Assembly (NCBI GenBank): GCA_903858965.1
Contig: CAIOKY010000150.1
Span: 1-42,806 of the forward strand
Origin: an uncultured Nitrosomonadales bacterium
GTDB lineage: Bacteria; Pseudomonadota; Gammaproteobacteria; Burkholderiales; Gallionellaceae
Reading direction: 5' to 3'
Length of the DNA stretch: 42,806 nt
Part shown: positions 1-10,269 of the stretch, piece by piece
How the letters are laid out: each line of letters begins with the position of its first letter
How positions within the stretch are numbered: the first letter of the stretch is position 1
Made by a program: the position numbers and the translations under genes
Notes under the pieces: generated by a model
Database searches by the model: none
Seen by the model: the letters and a program-made list of their open reading frames with translations, nothing else
Told to the model about the DNA's origin: nothing

Positions 1-85
1 GCTTTCTACGTAAGGCAGATGCAACATTTACAGCCTCTGCGAATCCATCCAACATCCTCCATCTGACAAAAAGGTGAATTCGTAA

Positions 86-550
86 GCAATTTTTAGAGGT
101 GCCCTTAAGCACCTTGATTATGGGGGAGGAAGCGGCCTTCTTGCGAGCATCCTGAATCAATCAAGTTGGCAGTCAGTTTCCTACGATCCGTTTGTGGACA
201 GGAATGTCAAAGTCGATCAGCTTGGAAAATTTGACTTGATTACGGCATTTGAGGTTTTTGAGCATGTGCCCGACGTTCAACAGTTAATGGCAAACTTATG
301 TTCGTTGCTTTCCCATGATGGCATGGTATTGTTTTCGACTTTATTGTCGGATGGGAATATTCGTTCCGATCAGAGAATAAATTGGTGGTACGCGTCTCCC
401 CGAAATGGGCATATCAGCTTATTTTCCAGGAAGAGCCTCGCAACCCTTGCGCAAAATAACCGGGTCAATTTGCACAGTTTTTCGGTGGGGTTTCATGTGT
501 TGTTCACCAGGATACCATCTTGGGCGGAGCAGATTATCCGATTGGGCTAA
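86..550 (+). pseudogene. Class I SAM-dependent methyltransferase, 5'-degenerate remnant
   Basis: The reading frame carries the AdoMet-binding glycine loop (LDYGGGSG, about position 113-136), an acidic strand-2 end (SYDP), and the later motif FDLITAFEVFEHVPD typical of type-11/23 methyltransferases. It runs to a proper stop at 550. The frame is closed by a stop at 83-85, and no ATG, GTG or TTG with a ribosome-binding site lies before the glycine loop; the first GTG (194) falls after it and would remove the cofactor site. Upstream, another frame (3-77) encodes FLRKADATF-like sequence before stopping. That fits a disrupted N-terminal half, but I cannot prove it belongs to the same gene. The substrate is unknown. 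It may be left over from a polysaccharide or secondary-metabolite cluster extending left of the window. Confidence 0.55.
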
Positions 551-995
551 CACTGCGTTTTAGCGGACTGGAGCTATGTTCTATGACCCGCTGAGTTTCG
601 ACGTTGAAGTTCTGTTTGCGGGAAATCATATATTTTTGTTCGGAACACATACTGTGCCGCCGGCAGAAGTTGGCAGCGATAAAAAATCCCCCAACCGTTA
701 CGGCTGGGGGACAACTCAGCTCCGACAAAGTGGTCGGAACACATGCTCATGGGGAGGAGAAGAGCATGGGCGACAAGTGCTTCATCGCCGCCCAAATTCT
801 GCTATAAAACTTTTGTGGGATAAAGATACATTGGACGGACGGCAGAGGGATGGCGACAAATGGCAGTGCTTATTGCTGCGATATAAATGTTACGGGAACA
901 GACAGTGCTGCACGCTGCCGCCGCCTTCAGGAAGCTTTACAGCAGTTGGTATGAAGCGGTAATCAGCGTAGTGGATGCTCGCCAATCCGGATTTA
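551..995. other. Gene-poor intergenic stretch
   Basis: About 445 bases between the methyltransferase remnant and the end of the CBS-domain gene. Several short open frames exist in both strands, but none has a convincing ribosome-binding site combined with recognisable protein sequence. The only clear structure is the minus-strand terminator hairpin at 681-711. That hairpin lies almost 300 bases past the CBS gene stop, so the intervening segment (712-995) is either a long 3' UTR or an unrecognised small RNA. The decamer CGGAACACAT occurs twice (about 641 and 735) with no obvious meaning. Confidence 0.5.
681..711 (-). terminator. Rho-independent terminator, minus strand
   Basis: Bases 687-711 form a near-perfect hairpin: TCCCCCAACCG pairs with CGGCTGGGGGA with one mismatch around a tiny loop. 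A run of A at 681-686 becomes the U-tract on the minus strand. It would end transcripts coming leftward from the rppH/CBS gene pair or from an unannotated RNA. Confidence 0.75.
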
Positions 996-1592
996 TCAGC
1001 CGCGAGCGATCACTGCTTCGATTTCGGCAAAGGTGCGCGCCAGTTCGAAGCTCTGAACCTGGGCGCCTAACTGGCGGGCAATCTGGGTGATGGAGAACAG
1101 GCCGCACACGGCTTGCTTGCCATCCGCGCCTTCAGCTATGACCAGCGCGTGTTGCCGGTGGGATTTTTTCAGGCTGGCGACGATCTGTCCGACCTGCGCA
1201 TTTTTTACATCTTCGATTCTCAACGCTTCCAGTTCGCGCTGTGTCGTCATGATGTCGCGCACCATGATGTCGGCATGCGTGCCGCCCATGTTTTGCAGGT
1301 AGCGCATCGGTTTTTCCCCGAGCACATCGGTTGCCGTGAGCAATCCCGCCACTTGTTCGTTGTCGTCCAGCACCAGCAGCAGACGCACGCCATAGCGGAT
1401 CATTTTGGCGTTGGCTTTATCCATCGAAGTCTTGGCGCGCACGCTCACCACTGATATCTTGCTCAGGTCGGTCATCACGCTGATTGCGGGATCGCTCAGC
1501 TTGACCCGCTCCGGCAGTGTCTGTACCGGGCGTACAAACGACGATCCCGTTTTCAGTGGAATGATTTGCAGCGGACTGTATTCCTTGATCAT
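996..1592 (-). CDS. Tandem CBS-domain protein
   Basis: 198 residues with two CBS repeats, roughly residues 37-100 and 110-180, each showing the helix-strand pattern of adenosine-ligand sensor domains (for example MIRYGVRLLLVLDDNEQVAGLLTATDVLG cut across the first repeat). No catalytic or membrane domain is attached, so it is probably a stand-alone regulator that binds AMP, ATP or SAM; its partner is unknown. The ATG at 1592 is preceded by AGGGAG at good spacing. It follows rppH by 29 bases on the same strand, so the two are likely co-transcribed. The family assignment is firm, the role is not. Confidence 0.85.
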   Translation of the reverse strand: MIKEYSPLQIIPLKTGSSFVRPVQTLPERVKLSDPAISVMTDLSKISVVSVRAKTSMDKANAKMIRYGVRLLLVLDDNEQVAGLLTATDVLGEKPMRYLQNMGGTHADIMVRDIMTTQRELEALRIEDVKNAQVGQIVASLKKSHRQHALVIAEGADGKQAVCGLFSITQIARQLGAQVQSFELARTFAEIEAVIARG

Positions 1593-1621
1593 GATGCACT
1601 CCCTAAAATATCAAGGGGAAA

Positions 1622-2134
1622 TCACCTGTGCGCATGCTGCAGATGTGCCGCGTTATGTTTGGCTGCCGGGAGGTAACCGGCCAGCTCGTTGAGCGCCATC
1701 GTGTATACCTCGCGCTTGAATTCGATCACCGCATTGATGTCCAGCCAGTAATCATTCCAGCGCCACGCATCGAACTCGGGATGCGAACTGGCACGCAAAC
1801 AGACATCGCAATCACGGCCAACCAGAAGCAACAAAAACCAGATCTGTTTTTGCCCGCGATAACCACCGCGTGATTCACGCTTGCTCCAACTCTGCGGAAC
1901 CTCATAACGCATCCATTCACGGGTGCGCCCGAGTATCTTGACATGTTCCGGCATCAAGCCGACCTCTTCGTGCAACTCGCGGTACATCGCCTGCTCCGGG
2001 GTTTCGCCATGCTGGATTCCGCCTTGCGGAAACTGCCACGCATGTTGTCTTACCCGCTTGCCCCAAAGCACCTGATTCCTGCTGTTCGTGATGATAATGC
2101 CGACATTCGGGCGGTAGCCGTCTCGGTCTATCAT
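1622..2134 (-). CDS. rppH: RNA 5'-pyrophosphohydrolase RppH
   Basis: Removes pyrophosphate from the 5' triphosphate of mRNAs and so starts 5'-end-dependent decay by RNase E. The N-terminus ([15 protein letters not shown]) matches the family closely, and the Nudix box lies at about residues 38-60 ([11 protein letters not shown], then REL-HEEVGL) with the metal-binding REXXEE core intact. I chose the ATG at 2134 over a TTG two codons upstream because it gives the standard family N-terminus and has AGAG upstream. The product is 170 residues, a usual length. It is divergent from proS, an arrangement common in betaproteobacteria, and is followed by a CBS-domain gene. Confidence 0.95.
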   Translation of the reverse strand: MIDRDGYRPNVGIIITNSRNQVLWGKRVRQHAWQFPQGGIQHGETPEQAMYRELHEEVGLMPEHVKILGRTREWMRYEVPQSWSKRESRGGYRGQKQIWFLLLLVGRDCDVCLRASSHPEFDAWRWNDYWLDINAVIEFKREVYTMALNELAGYLPAAKHNAAHLQHAHR

Positions 2135-2290
2135 TTTCAACTCTGCTCAAGTTAATTTAATGCCCCGATTCTTTCACATTTTCCCTGCAATGAAAAGAGA
2201 ATCCATGGCCTGGAAATTTCTTGGCATACCGAACCACGCGCATTCCCTGTAAAATCGCAAACTCTCAAACATAATCAGATCATATTTACC

Positions 2291-4000
2291 ATGCGCGTTT
2301 CACAATTTTTCATTTCCACACTCAAGGAAGCCCCCTCCGAAGCAGAACTCGCCAGCCACAAACTGATGATGCGCGCGGGTTATATAAAAAAACTGGCCAG
2401 CGGCCTGTATACCTGGATGCCGCTCGGGCTGCGCGTATTGCGCAAGGTGGAGAACATCGTGCGTGAAGAAATGGATCGCAGCGGCGGGATCGAATTGCTG
2501 ATGCCCGCTGTGCAGCCAGCCGAACTGTGGCAGGAGACCGGGCGCTGGGAAGTGTTCGGCCCGCAGATGCTGAAAATAAAAGATAGGCATGACAACGATT
2601 TCTGTTTCGGCCCGACCCATGAAGAAGTGATCACCGATATCGCGCGCAGAGAGATTCGCAGCTATCGGCAACTGCCGGTCAATTTCTACCAGATTCAGAC
2701 CAAGTTCCGCGACGAGGTGCGTCCGCGTTTCGGCGTGATGCGCGCGCGCGAATTCCTGATGAAAGATGCCTATTCCTTCCATGCCGATTTTGCGAGCCTG
2801 GAACAGACGTATCGCGTGATGTACGACACCTACTCTCGGATCTTCACCCGTCTGGGCCTGAAGTTCCGAGCCGTTGCAGCGGATACCGGTGCGATCGGCG
2901 GCAGCGGCTCGCACGAATTCCATGTACTGGCGGATTCGGGAGAAGATGCACTGGCGTATTGCCCGACCTCTGATTACGCGGCGAATGTGGAACTGGCGGA
3001 AGCGGTTGCACCAAACATAACTCGCGCTGCCTCGGCCGAGGCCATGCGTGATGTCGATACTCCCAAGCAAACGACCTGCGGGCAAGTTGCAGAGTTACTG
3101 GGAATCCCATTGCAGCGCACGGTGAAGTTACTGGCATTGATAGCGGAAGATAAACTTCATATCTTGTTGATACGCGGCGATCACAGCCTTAATGAAGTCA
3201 AGGCCAGCAAACTGCCGGGTCTTGCCGGTTTCCGTTTTGCAACGGAAGACGAGATTCGCAATCACTTCAATTGTCCTCCCGGTTTTCTCGGACCGGTCGG
3301 GATCGACAGAAAAAAAATCCGCGTCATCGCCGACCGTACTGTAGCTGCGATGAGCGACTTCGTGGTCGGCGCGAACAAACCCAAGTTTCATACGGCCGGG
3401 GTGAACTGGAGCCGTGACTTGCCCGAACCGGATCTGGTTGCAGATATTCGCAACGTAGTTAATGGTGATTTGTCACCTGATGGCAAAGGTACGCTGGAGA
3501 TATGCCGCGGCATTGAGGTTGGTCATATTTTCCAGTTACGCACCAAATATGCCGAAGCAATGAAAGCCACTTTTCTCGACGCGCAAGGTAAGTCACAACT
3601 GACTGAGATGGGCTGCTACGGCATCGGTGTGTCGCGCATCGTCGCCTCCGCCATCGAGCAGAATTTCGACGAGCGCGGTATCATGCTGCCAACCGCGATG
3701 GCGCCATTCCAGATCGTCATCGTGCCGATCGGCATGGGCAAGAGTGCAGCGGTACGCGATGCCGTGGAGAAATTGTATGCCGAGCTGAAAGGCGCCGGGA
3801 TCGAGGTGTTGCTGGATGACCGCGACGAGCGTCCCGGCGTGATGTTTGCCGATATGGAACTGATCGGCATTCCGCATCGCATCGTCATCGGCGAGCGCGG
3901 CTTGAAGGACGGCATGCTGGAATATCAGGGGCGGCGCGATACTGCCGCACAAGCCATCCCCTTGCAAAACGCGCTGGAGTTCGTAGAATCAAGGCTGTGA
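2291..4000 (+). CDS. proS: Prolyl-tRNA synthetase
   Basis: Charges tRNA-Pro with proline in the cytoplasm. The 569-residue length and layout fit the bacterial (ProS type 1) class II enzyme: a catalytic core with motif 2 ([19 protein letters not shown], about residues 138-156), an inserted YbaK-like editing domain in the middle (about 225-400) that hydrolyses mischarged Ala-tRNA-Pro, motif 3 ([17 protein letters not shown], about 438-454), and a C-terminal anticodon-binding domain. The ATG at 2291 begins the canonical [19 protein letters not shown]. The stop overlaps the GTG start of the lytic transglycosylase gene (GTGA), so translation of the two is probably coupled. Confidence 0.97.
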   Translation: MRVSQFFISTLKEAPSEAELASHKLMMRAGYIKKLASGLYTWMPLGLRVLRKVENIVREEMDRSGGIELLMPAVQPAELWQETGRWEVFGPQMLKIKDRHDNDFCFGPTHEEVITDIARREIRSYRQLPVNFYQIQTKFRDEVRPRFGVMRAREFLMKDAYSFHADFASLEQTYRVMYDTYSRIFTRLGLKFRAVAADTGAIGGSGSHEFHVLADSGEDALAYCPTSDYAANVELAEAVAPNITRAASAEAMRDVDTPKQTTCGQVAELLGIPLQRTVKLLALIAEDKLHILLIRGDHSLNEVKASKLPGLAGFRFATEDEIRNHFNCPPGFLGPVGIDRKKIRVIADRTVAAMSDFVVGANKPKFHTAGVNWSRDLPEPDLVADIRNVVNGDLSPDGKGTLEICRGIEVGHIFQLRTKYAEAMKATFLDAQGKSQLTEMGCYGIGVSRIVASAIEQNFDERGIMLPTAMAPFQIVIVPIGMGKSAAVRDAVEKLYAELKGAGIEVLLDDRDERPGVMFADMELIGIPHRIVIGERGLKDGMLEYQGRRDTAAQAIPLQNALEFVESRL

Positions 4001-4647
4001 AGTTAATTCGACAACAATTCTTGTGCCAATTTGCGTTGCCACTGTGCGTGGCGGGGATGTTTTTTTCCTGTGCCGCACAAGCCGGCGGGCAAATCTACAC
4101 ACCGCTTTCCGCCAGTGTGCGCGCGGTATTACAGCGCAGCGTGTCGGATCAGGCATCGCCCAAGCTTGCTTTCGCGACGCAGTATGAAGCGGACTTCTGG
4201 CTGAATGAAATGTCGCGCCGTTTGCAGAAGAAACTGCCGGATGCGGCATACCGCATGGATTTTCTCAAGACCGTGCATTACGAAGCGACACGCGCCGGAC
4301 TTGATCCGGAACTGGTATTGGGCCTGATCGAGGTGGAAAGTGGCTTCAAAAAATACGCAGTATCCAAGGTGGGCGCGCGCGGCTATATGCAGGTGATGCC
4401 ATTCTGGGTGGATGAACTCGGCACCAAGGAACAGGACTTGTTCCATCTGCGCGTCAACCTGCGCTACGGCTGCACTATCCTGCGCTATTATCTGGACATG
4501 GAAAAAGGAAATCTGTATCGCGCTCTGGGACGTTACAACGGTACTTTGGGCAAGCAGGGATATCCGAATCTGGTGCGCACCGCCTGGCACAACCATTGGG
4601 CTTTGCCGCACCGCACGGTCAGCAACTACTACTCGTCTGCCAATTGA
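3997..4647 (+). CDS. Lytic transglycosylase, SLT domain
   Basis: A 216-residue exported enzyme expected to cleave the MurNAc-GlcNAc bond of peptidoglycan, forming 1,6-anhydro ends. An N-terminal signal peptide (residues 1-29, ending AAQA) is followed by a helical spacer and an SLT fold. The catalytic Glu114 stands in the ES motif (IEVESGF), and the [12 protein letters not shown] and RYNGT motifs of the family follow. The start is a GTG that overlaps the proS stop. A soluble or lipid-free periplasmic form is likely, because no lipobox is seen. It converges with the thioredoxin-like gene with only 1 base between the two stops and no terminator. The exact subfamily is not assigned. Confidence 0.9.
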   Translation: MKLIRQQFLCQFALPLCVAGMFFSCAAQAGGQIYTPLSASVRAVLQRSVSDQASPKLAFATQYEADFWLNEMSRRLQKKLPDAAYRMDFLKTVHYEATRAGLDPELVLGLIEVESGFKKYAVSKVGARGYMQVMPFWVDELGTKEQDLFHLRVNLRYGCTILRYYLDMEKGNLYRALGRYNGTLGKQGYPNLVRTAWHNHWALPHRTVSNYYSSAN

Positions 4648-4648
4648 T

Positions 4649-5110
4649 CTACTGATTCTTGATAAAAGTCTCGACGTTTGCGCGCGTCACTTCGCCCGCC
4701 TGGTAATTTGCCGGTTCCCCCTTGGGATTATACAAATAGCTTACCGGCAGAACGTCGACCGCGCCGATCTGGGCAGTGACCTTGCGGTCGCCCATCACCA
4801 CCGGATAGCTGATGCCATGCGCTTGGGCGAAGTCAGCGACTTTTTTGCTCGAGCCTGAATCTATCGCGATGCCAATGACAACAAGGTCCTTGTCGTGATG
4901 GGCATTATGCAGGCTGGTCAGCTCGGGGATTTCTTCCAGGCACGGCGGACACCAGGTTGCCCAGAAATTTACCAGCACCCACTTGCCGCGGTAATCGGCA
5001 AGGTGATGTGTCTTCCCCTGGATATCTTCCAGCGTGAAATCATTCGCAGCGGCACCTGATGCGAACAACAGGAGACAGGCCGTCAGCAGTGCGCGCGTCG
5101 CCGGTATCAA
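4649..5110 (-). CDS. TlpA-like periplasmic thiol-disulfide oxidoreductase
   Basis: 153 residues with an export signal (1-22) and a thioredoxin/AhpC-TSA fold. The redox motif is WCPPC (Cys54, Cys57) within [17 protein letters not shown], and the cis-proline loop [11 protein letters not shown] is present. Such proteins reduce disulfides in the periplasm, often for cytochrome c maturation, although no cytochrome gene is nearby. The start appears to be TTG (5110-5108), overlapping the stop of the upstream yqhA-like gene as TTGA. No ATG lies early enough to preserve the signal peptide, so translation is probably coupled to that gene. Confidence 0.88.
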   Translation of the reverse strand: MIPATRALLTACLLLFASGAAANDFTLEDIQGKTHHLADYRGKWVLVNFWATWCPPCLEEIPELTSLHNAHHDKDLVVIGIAIDSGSSKKVADFAQAHGISYPVVMGDRKVTAQIGAVDVLPVSYLYNPKGEPANYQAGEVTRANVETFIKNQ

Positions 5111-5700
5111 TGTCGCTCCTGCTCGTGCGCAGTTGCTTGGGCTTCTTCCGGCTCTTCTTCATGACCTTGTTTTGCGCCATGTTCAGAGCCATGAGTAAGA
5201 TACAGCGCAAGCGCAACACAGGCAATGGCGCCACCGAGATAAATCAGGTCTATCGGCGAGTCCATCTTCATGTTCAGCGCCTCTTCAAACAAGGTCACGA
5301 TCATGATCATCAGGATTACCTTGGCCAGACGTGCCTTTAAGTCGTCCAGACTGTTGATCACCAGGATCTTGCTGGAGCCCTCACTGCCCTTGGCCTGGTC
5401 TATTTCGCTGATAAACAATTCGTACAGGCCGAACGAGAAGATCAGCATCACAGTCGCCAGCAAATAGCCATCCACCACTTCCACGATGTGCGATACCGTC
5501 TTGTCGTGCAACAGCTTGCGCGCTTCCTCGGTCATGTCTGAATCGGCGTAATGCAGCATATGCTGCACCAGATACACTACATCCACCGTCGCCATATAGA
5601 AGATCGCAAAGCCGGCAAACAGGCTACCCAGCACTGCCGCCAGAACGATAAAGCGGCTGCTCCATAATGAACCTTCAAACAAGGTTTCAATTAATTTCAT
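5107..5700 (-). CDS. YqhA/UPF0114 family inner-membrane protein
   Basis: 197 residues with about four hydrophobic segments (near 15-40, 77-97, 125-142 and 150-168) and the family signature of a conserved acidic/basic segment between helices (VVDGYLLATVMLIFSFGLYELF). The C-terminal tail is strongly charged (Glu/His rich). Function is unknown in the family. The ATG at 5700 has GGAGAT upstream. Its gene overlaps the TlpA-like gene by four bases, which suggests a joint envelope role, but this is inference from position only. Confidence 0.85.
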   Translation of the reverse strand: MKLIETLFEGSLWSSRFIVLAAVLGSLFAGFAIFYMATVDVVYLVQHMLHYADSDMTEEARKLLHDKTVSHIVEVVDGYLLATVMLIFSFGLYELFISEIDQAKGSEGSSKILVINSLDDLKARLAKVILMIMIVTLFEEALNMKMDSPIDLIYLGGAIACVALALYLTHGSEHGAKQGHEEEPEEAQATAHEQERH

Positions 5701-5782
5701 CTTGAATCTCCATGCATTAAATCACCACGCATTAAAGCGCAATTAACCAGCCCAGACAAGCAGCATTCGGATAGAGCATTCA

Positions 5783-6987
5783 TCAGAAAGGGCGACGCGC
5801 AAAGAGTTCCTGTAGCGTGATATTGGTGCTTTGCTCGATCTGTCCGGCACAATCGGCCAGCCAATGTTGCAGCGGGTCGTCATCTTTACCGGCGGGCAAA
5901 GAGTCCCGGTTCAATACGAACAAACGAAATAATTCGTTGACGCGGATATGTTCCATGTCGCGCATCAGCAGCCAGCCATCCCCTTCTGTTTTGCGTACCA
6001 TGTCCACACCGGCCAGCTCATCGAGTATTTTTTCCAGTGTGTCATAACCGAGATGCAAAGATTTGGATAATTCCGGCAAAGTGTTGACGCTGCCGTTTTG
6101 CAGTCCGTTTGCCATGACTTGCAACACGCGTATCGCATCCAGCATCCGGACGGCGGGCGCCATGTCTTGTGCGGCGGGAGAGCGCCAATGTGACAACGAT
6201 GCGGCGATGACTGCGCCAAACAGGATGGCCAGCCAGGATAGGTAGATCCACATCAGGAAAATAGGTACGCTGGCAAATGCACCATACACCAGTTGGTAAG
6301 TGGGGAAATGGCTGACGAAATAGCCAAATACCCGGTTCGAGGTTTCAAACACTACCGCAGCCACCAACGCGCCAATCAGCGCATGGCCGCGCGGCACATG
6401 GCGGTTTGGCACCAGCCGGAACAACAAGGTAAAGGCCAAAGTGGCAAACAATATCGGCAAGACTTTAAGTACTACGATACCCAATGGAGATACATATTTG
6501 CCGTGCCCCATGGACAATCCGATCAGCCAAGATGTCAGCGACAAACTTGCCCCGATCAACAAGGGTGCAAGGGTAAGGACCGCCCAGTAAGCCACCAGCC
6601 GTTTCACCAGGGGGCGTGGTTGCGTTACCTGCCAGATCACGTTGAAGGCATTGTCTATGGTCAGCATCGTCGACATCGCGGTGACTGTCAGAAATACAAT
6701 GCCCACTGCGGTGAGGCGTGTTGCGCTGTCGGCGAATTGCTGCATATACTGTGTGATGATTATTCCGGCATTGTCCGGCATCAGATTGTTCAACAGATAA
6801 GTCTTGATCTGGGCCGAAAAATCGTCGAACACCGGAAATGCCGAGAACACGGCCAATGCGATGGTCAGCATCGGAACCAGCGACAACAGCGTGGTGAAAG
6901 TCAGGCTCGCGGCAGTTTGTACGCAGCGATCCCGCGCAAAGCGGGCGGCAATCAAACAAAGCAAAGCATAAATATCGCGCAAATTAT

Positions 6988-6994
<7 letters not shown>
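5783..6994 (-). CDS. YihY/BrkB family inner-membrane protein
   Basis: 403 residues. The N-terminal 280 hold about six membrane helices with family motifs (QTAASLTFTTLLSLVPMLTI near residue 27; IYLSWLAILFGAVIAA near 250). The C-terminal ~120 residues look soluble, with a winged-helix-like pattern (LPELSKSLHLGYDTLEKILDEL). Older annotations call this family ribonuclease BN, which is a misassignment: tRNA-processing RNase BN is a different protein. The physiological role is unclear. It is divergent from wrbA with only 28 bases between the start codons. Confidence 0.9.
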
Positions 6995-8320
<1,326 letters not shown>

Positions 8321-8343
8321 CGTTGACTGTGTGCCAATCACGT

Positions 8344-8375
8344 ACCGTTCGTCCTGTTCCTGCGGGACGAACGGT
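8344..8375. terminator. Strong hairpin between convergent genes
   Basis: ACCGTTCGTCC (8344-8354) pairs perfectly with GGACGAACGGT (8365-8375) around a ten-base loop. It sits between the converging hugZ-like and outer-membrane-protein genes. No clear U-tract follows on either strand, so it may act as a 3' end stabiliser or a weak bidirectional terminator. Confidence 0.5.
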
Positions 8376-8416
8376 GTGACCTTGTGAAACGACTAACTTT
8401 AAGAATCAGTCGCTGG

Positions 8417-9130
8417 TTAGAAACGGAAACCCAGTTTGAGGCTATACGATGGAGCTGAACCGGTCTTGTCATATTCCAGAGCAAGATTGGTGATTCCCAT
8501 GTTGAGATTGCCGCCCACAAAGACCTTGTTCTGATTGAAAGATTCTTTGGTTAAGGTTGGAATCCCGTTGGGAGTGCTGTTAGACCAGACTTTACCTACT
8601 CCGGCGTACGGAGTGAACATCGCAAATCCCTTGGAAATGGATAGGTCCAGGCTTTTTGTGGTGAATCCCAATTCGCTCACACCACTCATTTTTGTCAGTG
8701 CGCCGCGGATGCCGACTGCCGGCATGGCCACGCCGCCTTCAAGTATTGCATAGCGCAATTCGCCGCCATACAGCTTGATATTGGTGGTGGGGATGGCGGA
8801 GTAGAATGCACCTACATCGATGTTCAAGGGCAGGCCTTTAAAGACGTGCAACTTCGGTACGATAATGGAGTTTACATTGTCGCCGGTGACTGTTTGCCAG
8901 AGTGCCGAGTTTTGCACTTTGGTCGATGTCACTTCCAGACCCAGATCAAATCCTGTCACGCCGAGGGGAGCCGCAGGCGTAACGGCCTTATAGCTCAAGG
9001 CGGAACTCAGATCTTCGGAAAACGATTTGAATTCAGGCTGAGTAAGACCGACAAGATTGGTAATGTCAGCCGCCCAAACAGGCTGGGCAAAGCCGCCCAG
9101 GACACATAACAATGATAGGTATTTCTTCAT
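8417..9130 (-). CDS. Small outer-membrane beta-barrel protein, unknown
   Basis: 237 residues from the ATG at 9130, which has AGGAAGG upstream and begins a clear signal peptide (MKKYLSLLCVLGGFAQPVWA, cleaved before ADI). The mature part alternates polar and hydrophobic residues in short strands with Gly and aromatic ends, and finishes in LKLGFRF with a C-terminal Phe, the usual Bam recognition signature. I do not recognise the family beyond an autotransporter- or OmpW-sized barrel. It stands alone, divergent from radC. Confidence 0.75.
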   Translation of the reverse strand: MKKYLSLLCVLGGFAQPVWAADITNLVGLTQPEFKSFSEDLSSALSYKAVTPAAPLGVTGFDLGLEVTSTKVQNSALWQTVTGDNVNSIIVPKLHVFKGLPLNIDVGAFYSAIPTTNIKLYGGELRYAILEGGVAMPAVGIRGALTKMSGVSELGFTTKSLDLSISKGFAMFTPYAGVGKVWSNSTPNGIPTLTKESFNQNKVFVGGNLNMGITNLALEYDKTGSAPSYSLKLGFRF

Positions 9131-9324
9131 AATGATAGCCTTCCTTGTGGTTGGTGGTATTTTATTCAATACCGCAGTCAGCATAGCGCAAGTATTATTG
9201 CGGTGTCCACTTGAAGGAGTGCATGGTTACTTCAGACCGCATTATCCGGTAGAGTGTAACAGCTTGTATTTCAAACGATCCGGCAGAGTCTGGAGCGATT
9301 CACAATGCGAGGATGGAGTGGGTT

Positions 9325-9999
9325 ATGGCAATCACAGACTGGCCTGAAGGAGAGCGACCCCGCGAGAAACTCTTGGCTCGTGGCGCGGCATCGTTGTCGG
9401 ATGCGGAATTGCTGGCGATCTTTTTGCGAACCGGTGTGACTGGGAAAAGTGCGGTGGATCTGGCGCGTGAGCTGCTTACGCGGTTTGGCAATCTCACCCA
9501 ACTGGTCGCCGCCAGCGAGGCTGATTTTTGCGCAACGAAAGGTATGGGCCAAGCGAAGTACGTGCAGTTGCAGGCGGTACTGGAAATGTCACGGCGTGCG
9601 CTGCAGGAAGAATTGCAGAGAGGCGATGCGCTCAATTCGCCGCGTGCAGTTCGCGATTATTTGCAATTGCTATTGGGCACGCGGCAACAGGAAATTTTTA
9701 TGGTTCTGTTCCTGGATACCCAACATCGCGTGATCGCCACTGAAGAATTGTTCCACGGCACACTCAGCCAGACCAGTGTGTATCCGCGCGAGGTGGTGAA
9801 GCGCGCGCTGGCGCACAACGCTGCCGCGGTTATATTGGCTCACAACCATCCATCAGGCGTAGCCGAACCCAGTCAGTCGGATCAACTGTTGACCGGCGCG
9901 CTTAAACAGGCGCTGTCAATGGTGGATGTGCGCGTGCTGGATCACTTCATCGTGGCGGTCGGGCAGACGCTGTCATTCGCCGAAAAGGGCCTGATTTAG
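9325..9999 (+). CDS. radC: RadC family JAMM/MPN+ protein
   Basis: 224 residues. An N-terminal helix-hairpin-helix segment (about 1-80, with [14 protein letters not shown]) is followed by a JAB/MPN+ domain whose metal ligands are intact: HNHPSG with a downstream Asp ([14 protein letters not shown]). Once linked to DNA repair, its biochemical function is not settled. The ATG at 9325 begins [17 protein letters not shown], the normal family start, with GGAG six bases upstream; an earlier in-frame ATG at 9313 is less likely. Confidence 0.93.
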   Translation: MAITDWPEGERPREKLLARGAASLSDAELLAIFLRTGVTGKSAVDLARELLTRFGNLTQLVAASEADFCATKGMGQAKYVQLQAVLEMSRRALQEELQRGDALNSPRAVRDYLQLLLGTRQQEIFMVLFLDTQHRVIATEELFHGTLSQTSVYPREVVKRALAHNAAAVILAHNHPSGVAEPSQSDQLLTGALKQALSMVDVRVLDHFIVAVGQTLSFAEKGLI

Positions 10000-10060
10000 C
10001 CATTCCGGCGAAAATTCTCCTTGCCACTCATCCGCAAATTCAACCTCTCGTCGGTTGGAT

Positions 10061-10090
10061 TTGACTCTGATATCGACTATCAAATAGTAT
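10061..10090 (+). promoter_or_regulatory. Candidate promoter of the surface-lipoprotein operon
   Basis: TTGACT (10061-10066, five of six to consensus) and TAGTAT (10085-10090, four of six) are separated by 18 bases and lie just upstream of the riboswitch aptamer. The predicted start would be at or just inside the first aptamer helix, so the exact start may be a few bases earlier than the rule predicts. Tentative. Confidence 0.4.
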
Positions 10091-10093
10091 CGA

Positions 10094-10168
10094 CGCACTT
10101 GGCAAACTTATCGAAAGGTAAGGGCGCAAAGTCACCGGCCTAAGGGAAGCTATGGTAGCGGGACTGCG
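10094..10168 (+). promoter_or_regulatory. Cyclic-di-GMP-I (GEMM-I) riboswitch aptamer
   Basis: The hallmarks of the GEMM-I aptamer are all visible. A closing helix pairs CGCA (10094-10097) with TGCG (10165-10168). GGCAAAC is followed by a stem CTTATC/GGTAAG capped by a GAAA tetraloop (10113-10116). The joining segment GCAAAG (10126-10131) and the second arm CACCGGCCTAAG...TATGGTAGCGGGA contain a classical 11-nt tetraloop receptor, CCTAAG (10139-10144) with TATGG (10151-10155). Aligned to the Vibrio Vc2 aptamer, the ligand-contacting position 20 appears to be G, which favours c-di-GMP over cGAMP; position 18 is T rather than A. It lies about 100 bases upstream of the lipoprotein gene and is followed directly by a terminator-like hairpin. 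Confidence 0.92.
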
Positions 10169-10195
10169 ACACGGATAGCCATCCGTGTGTCTGTT
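10169..10195 (+). terminator. Riboswitch expression-platform hairpin
   Basis: ACACGGAT (10169-10176) pairs perfectly with ATCCGTGT (10181-10188) around a four-base loop, followed by the T-rich GTCTGTTT. It starts on the base after the aptamer's closing helix, as expected for a transcription-attenuation platform. The U-tract is short, and I cannot tell from sequence whether ligand switches the gene on or off. Confidence 0.6.
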
Positions 10196-10269
10196 TACCG
10201 TCGTGCAGAAATATTGCATGAATCATGTCCTCCCTGCCGCCATTGAAAACGAGGTAGAGGAGTGATGTA

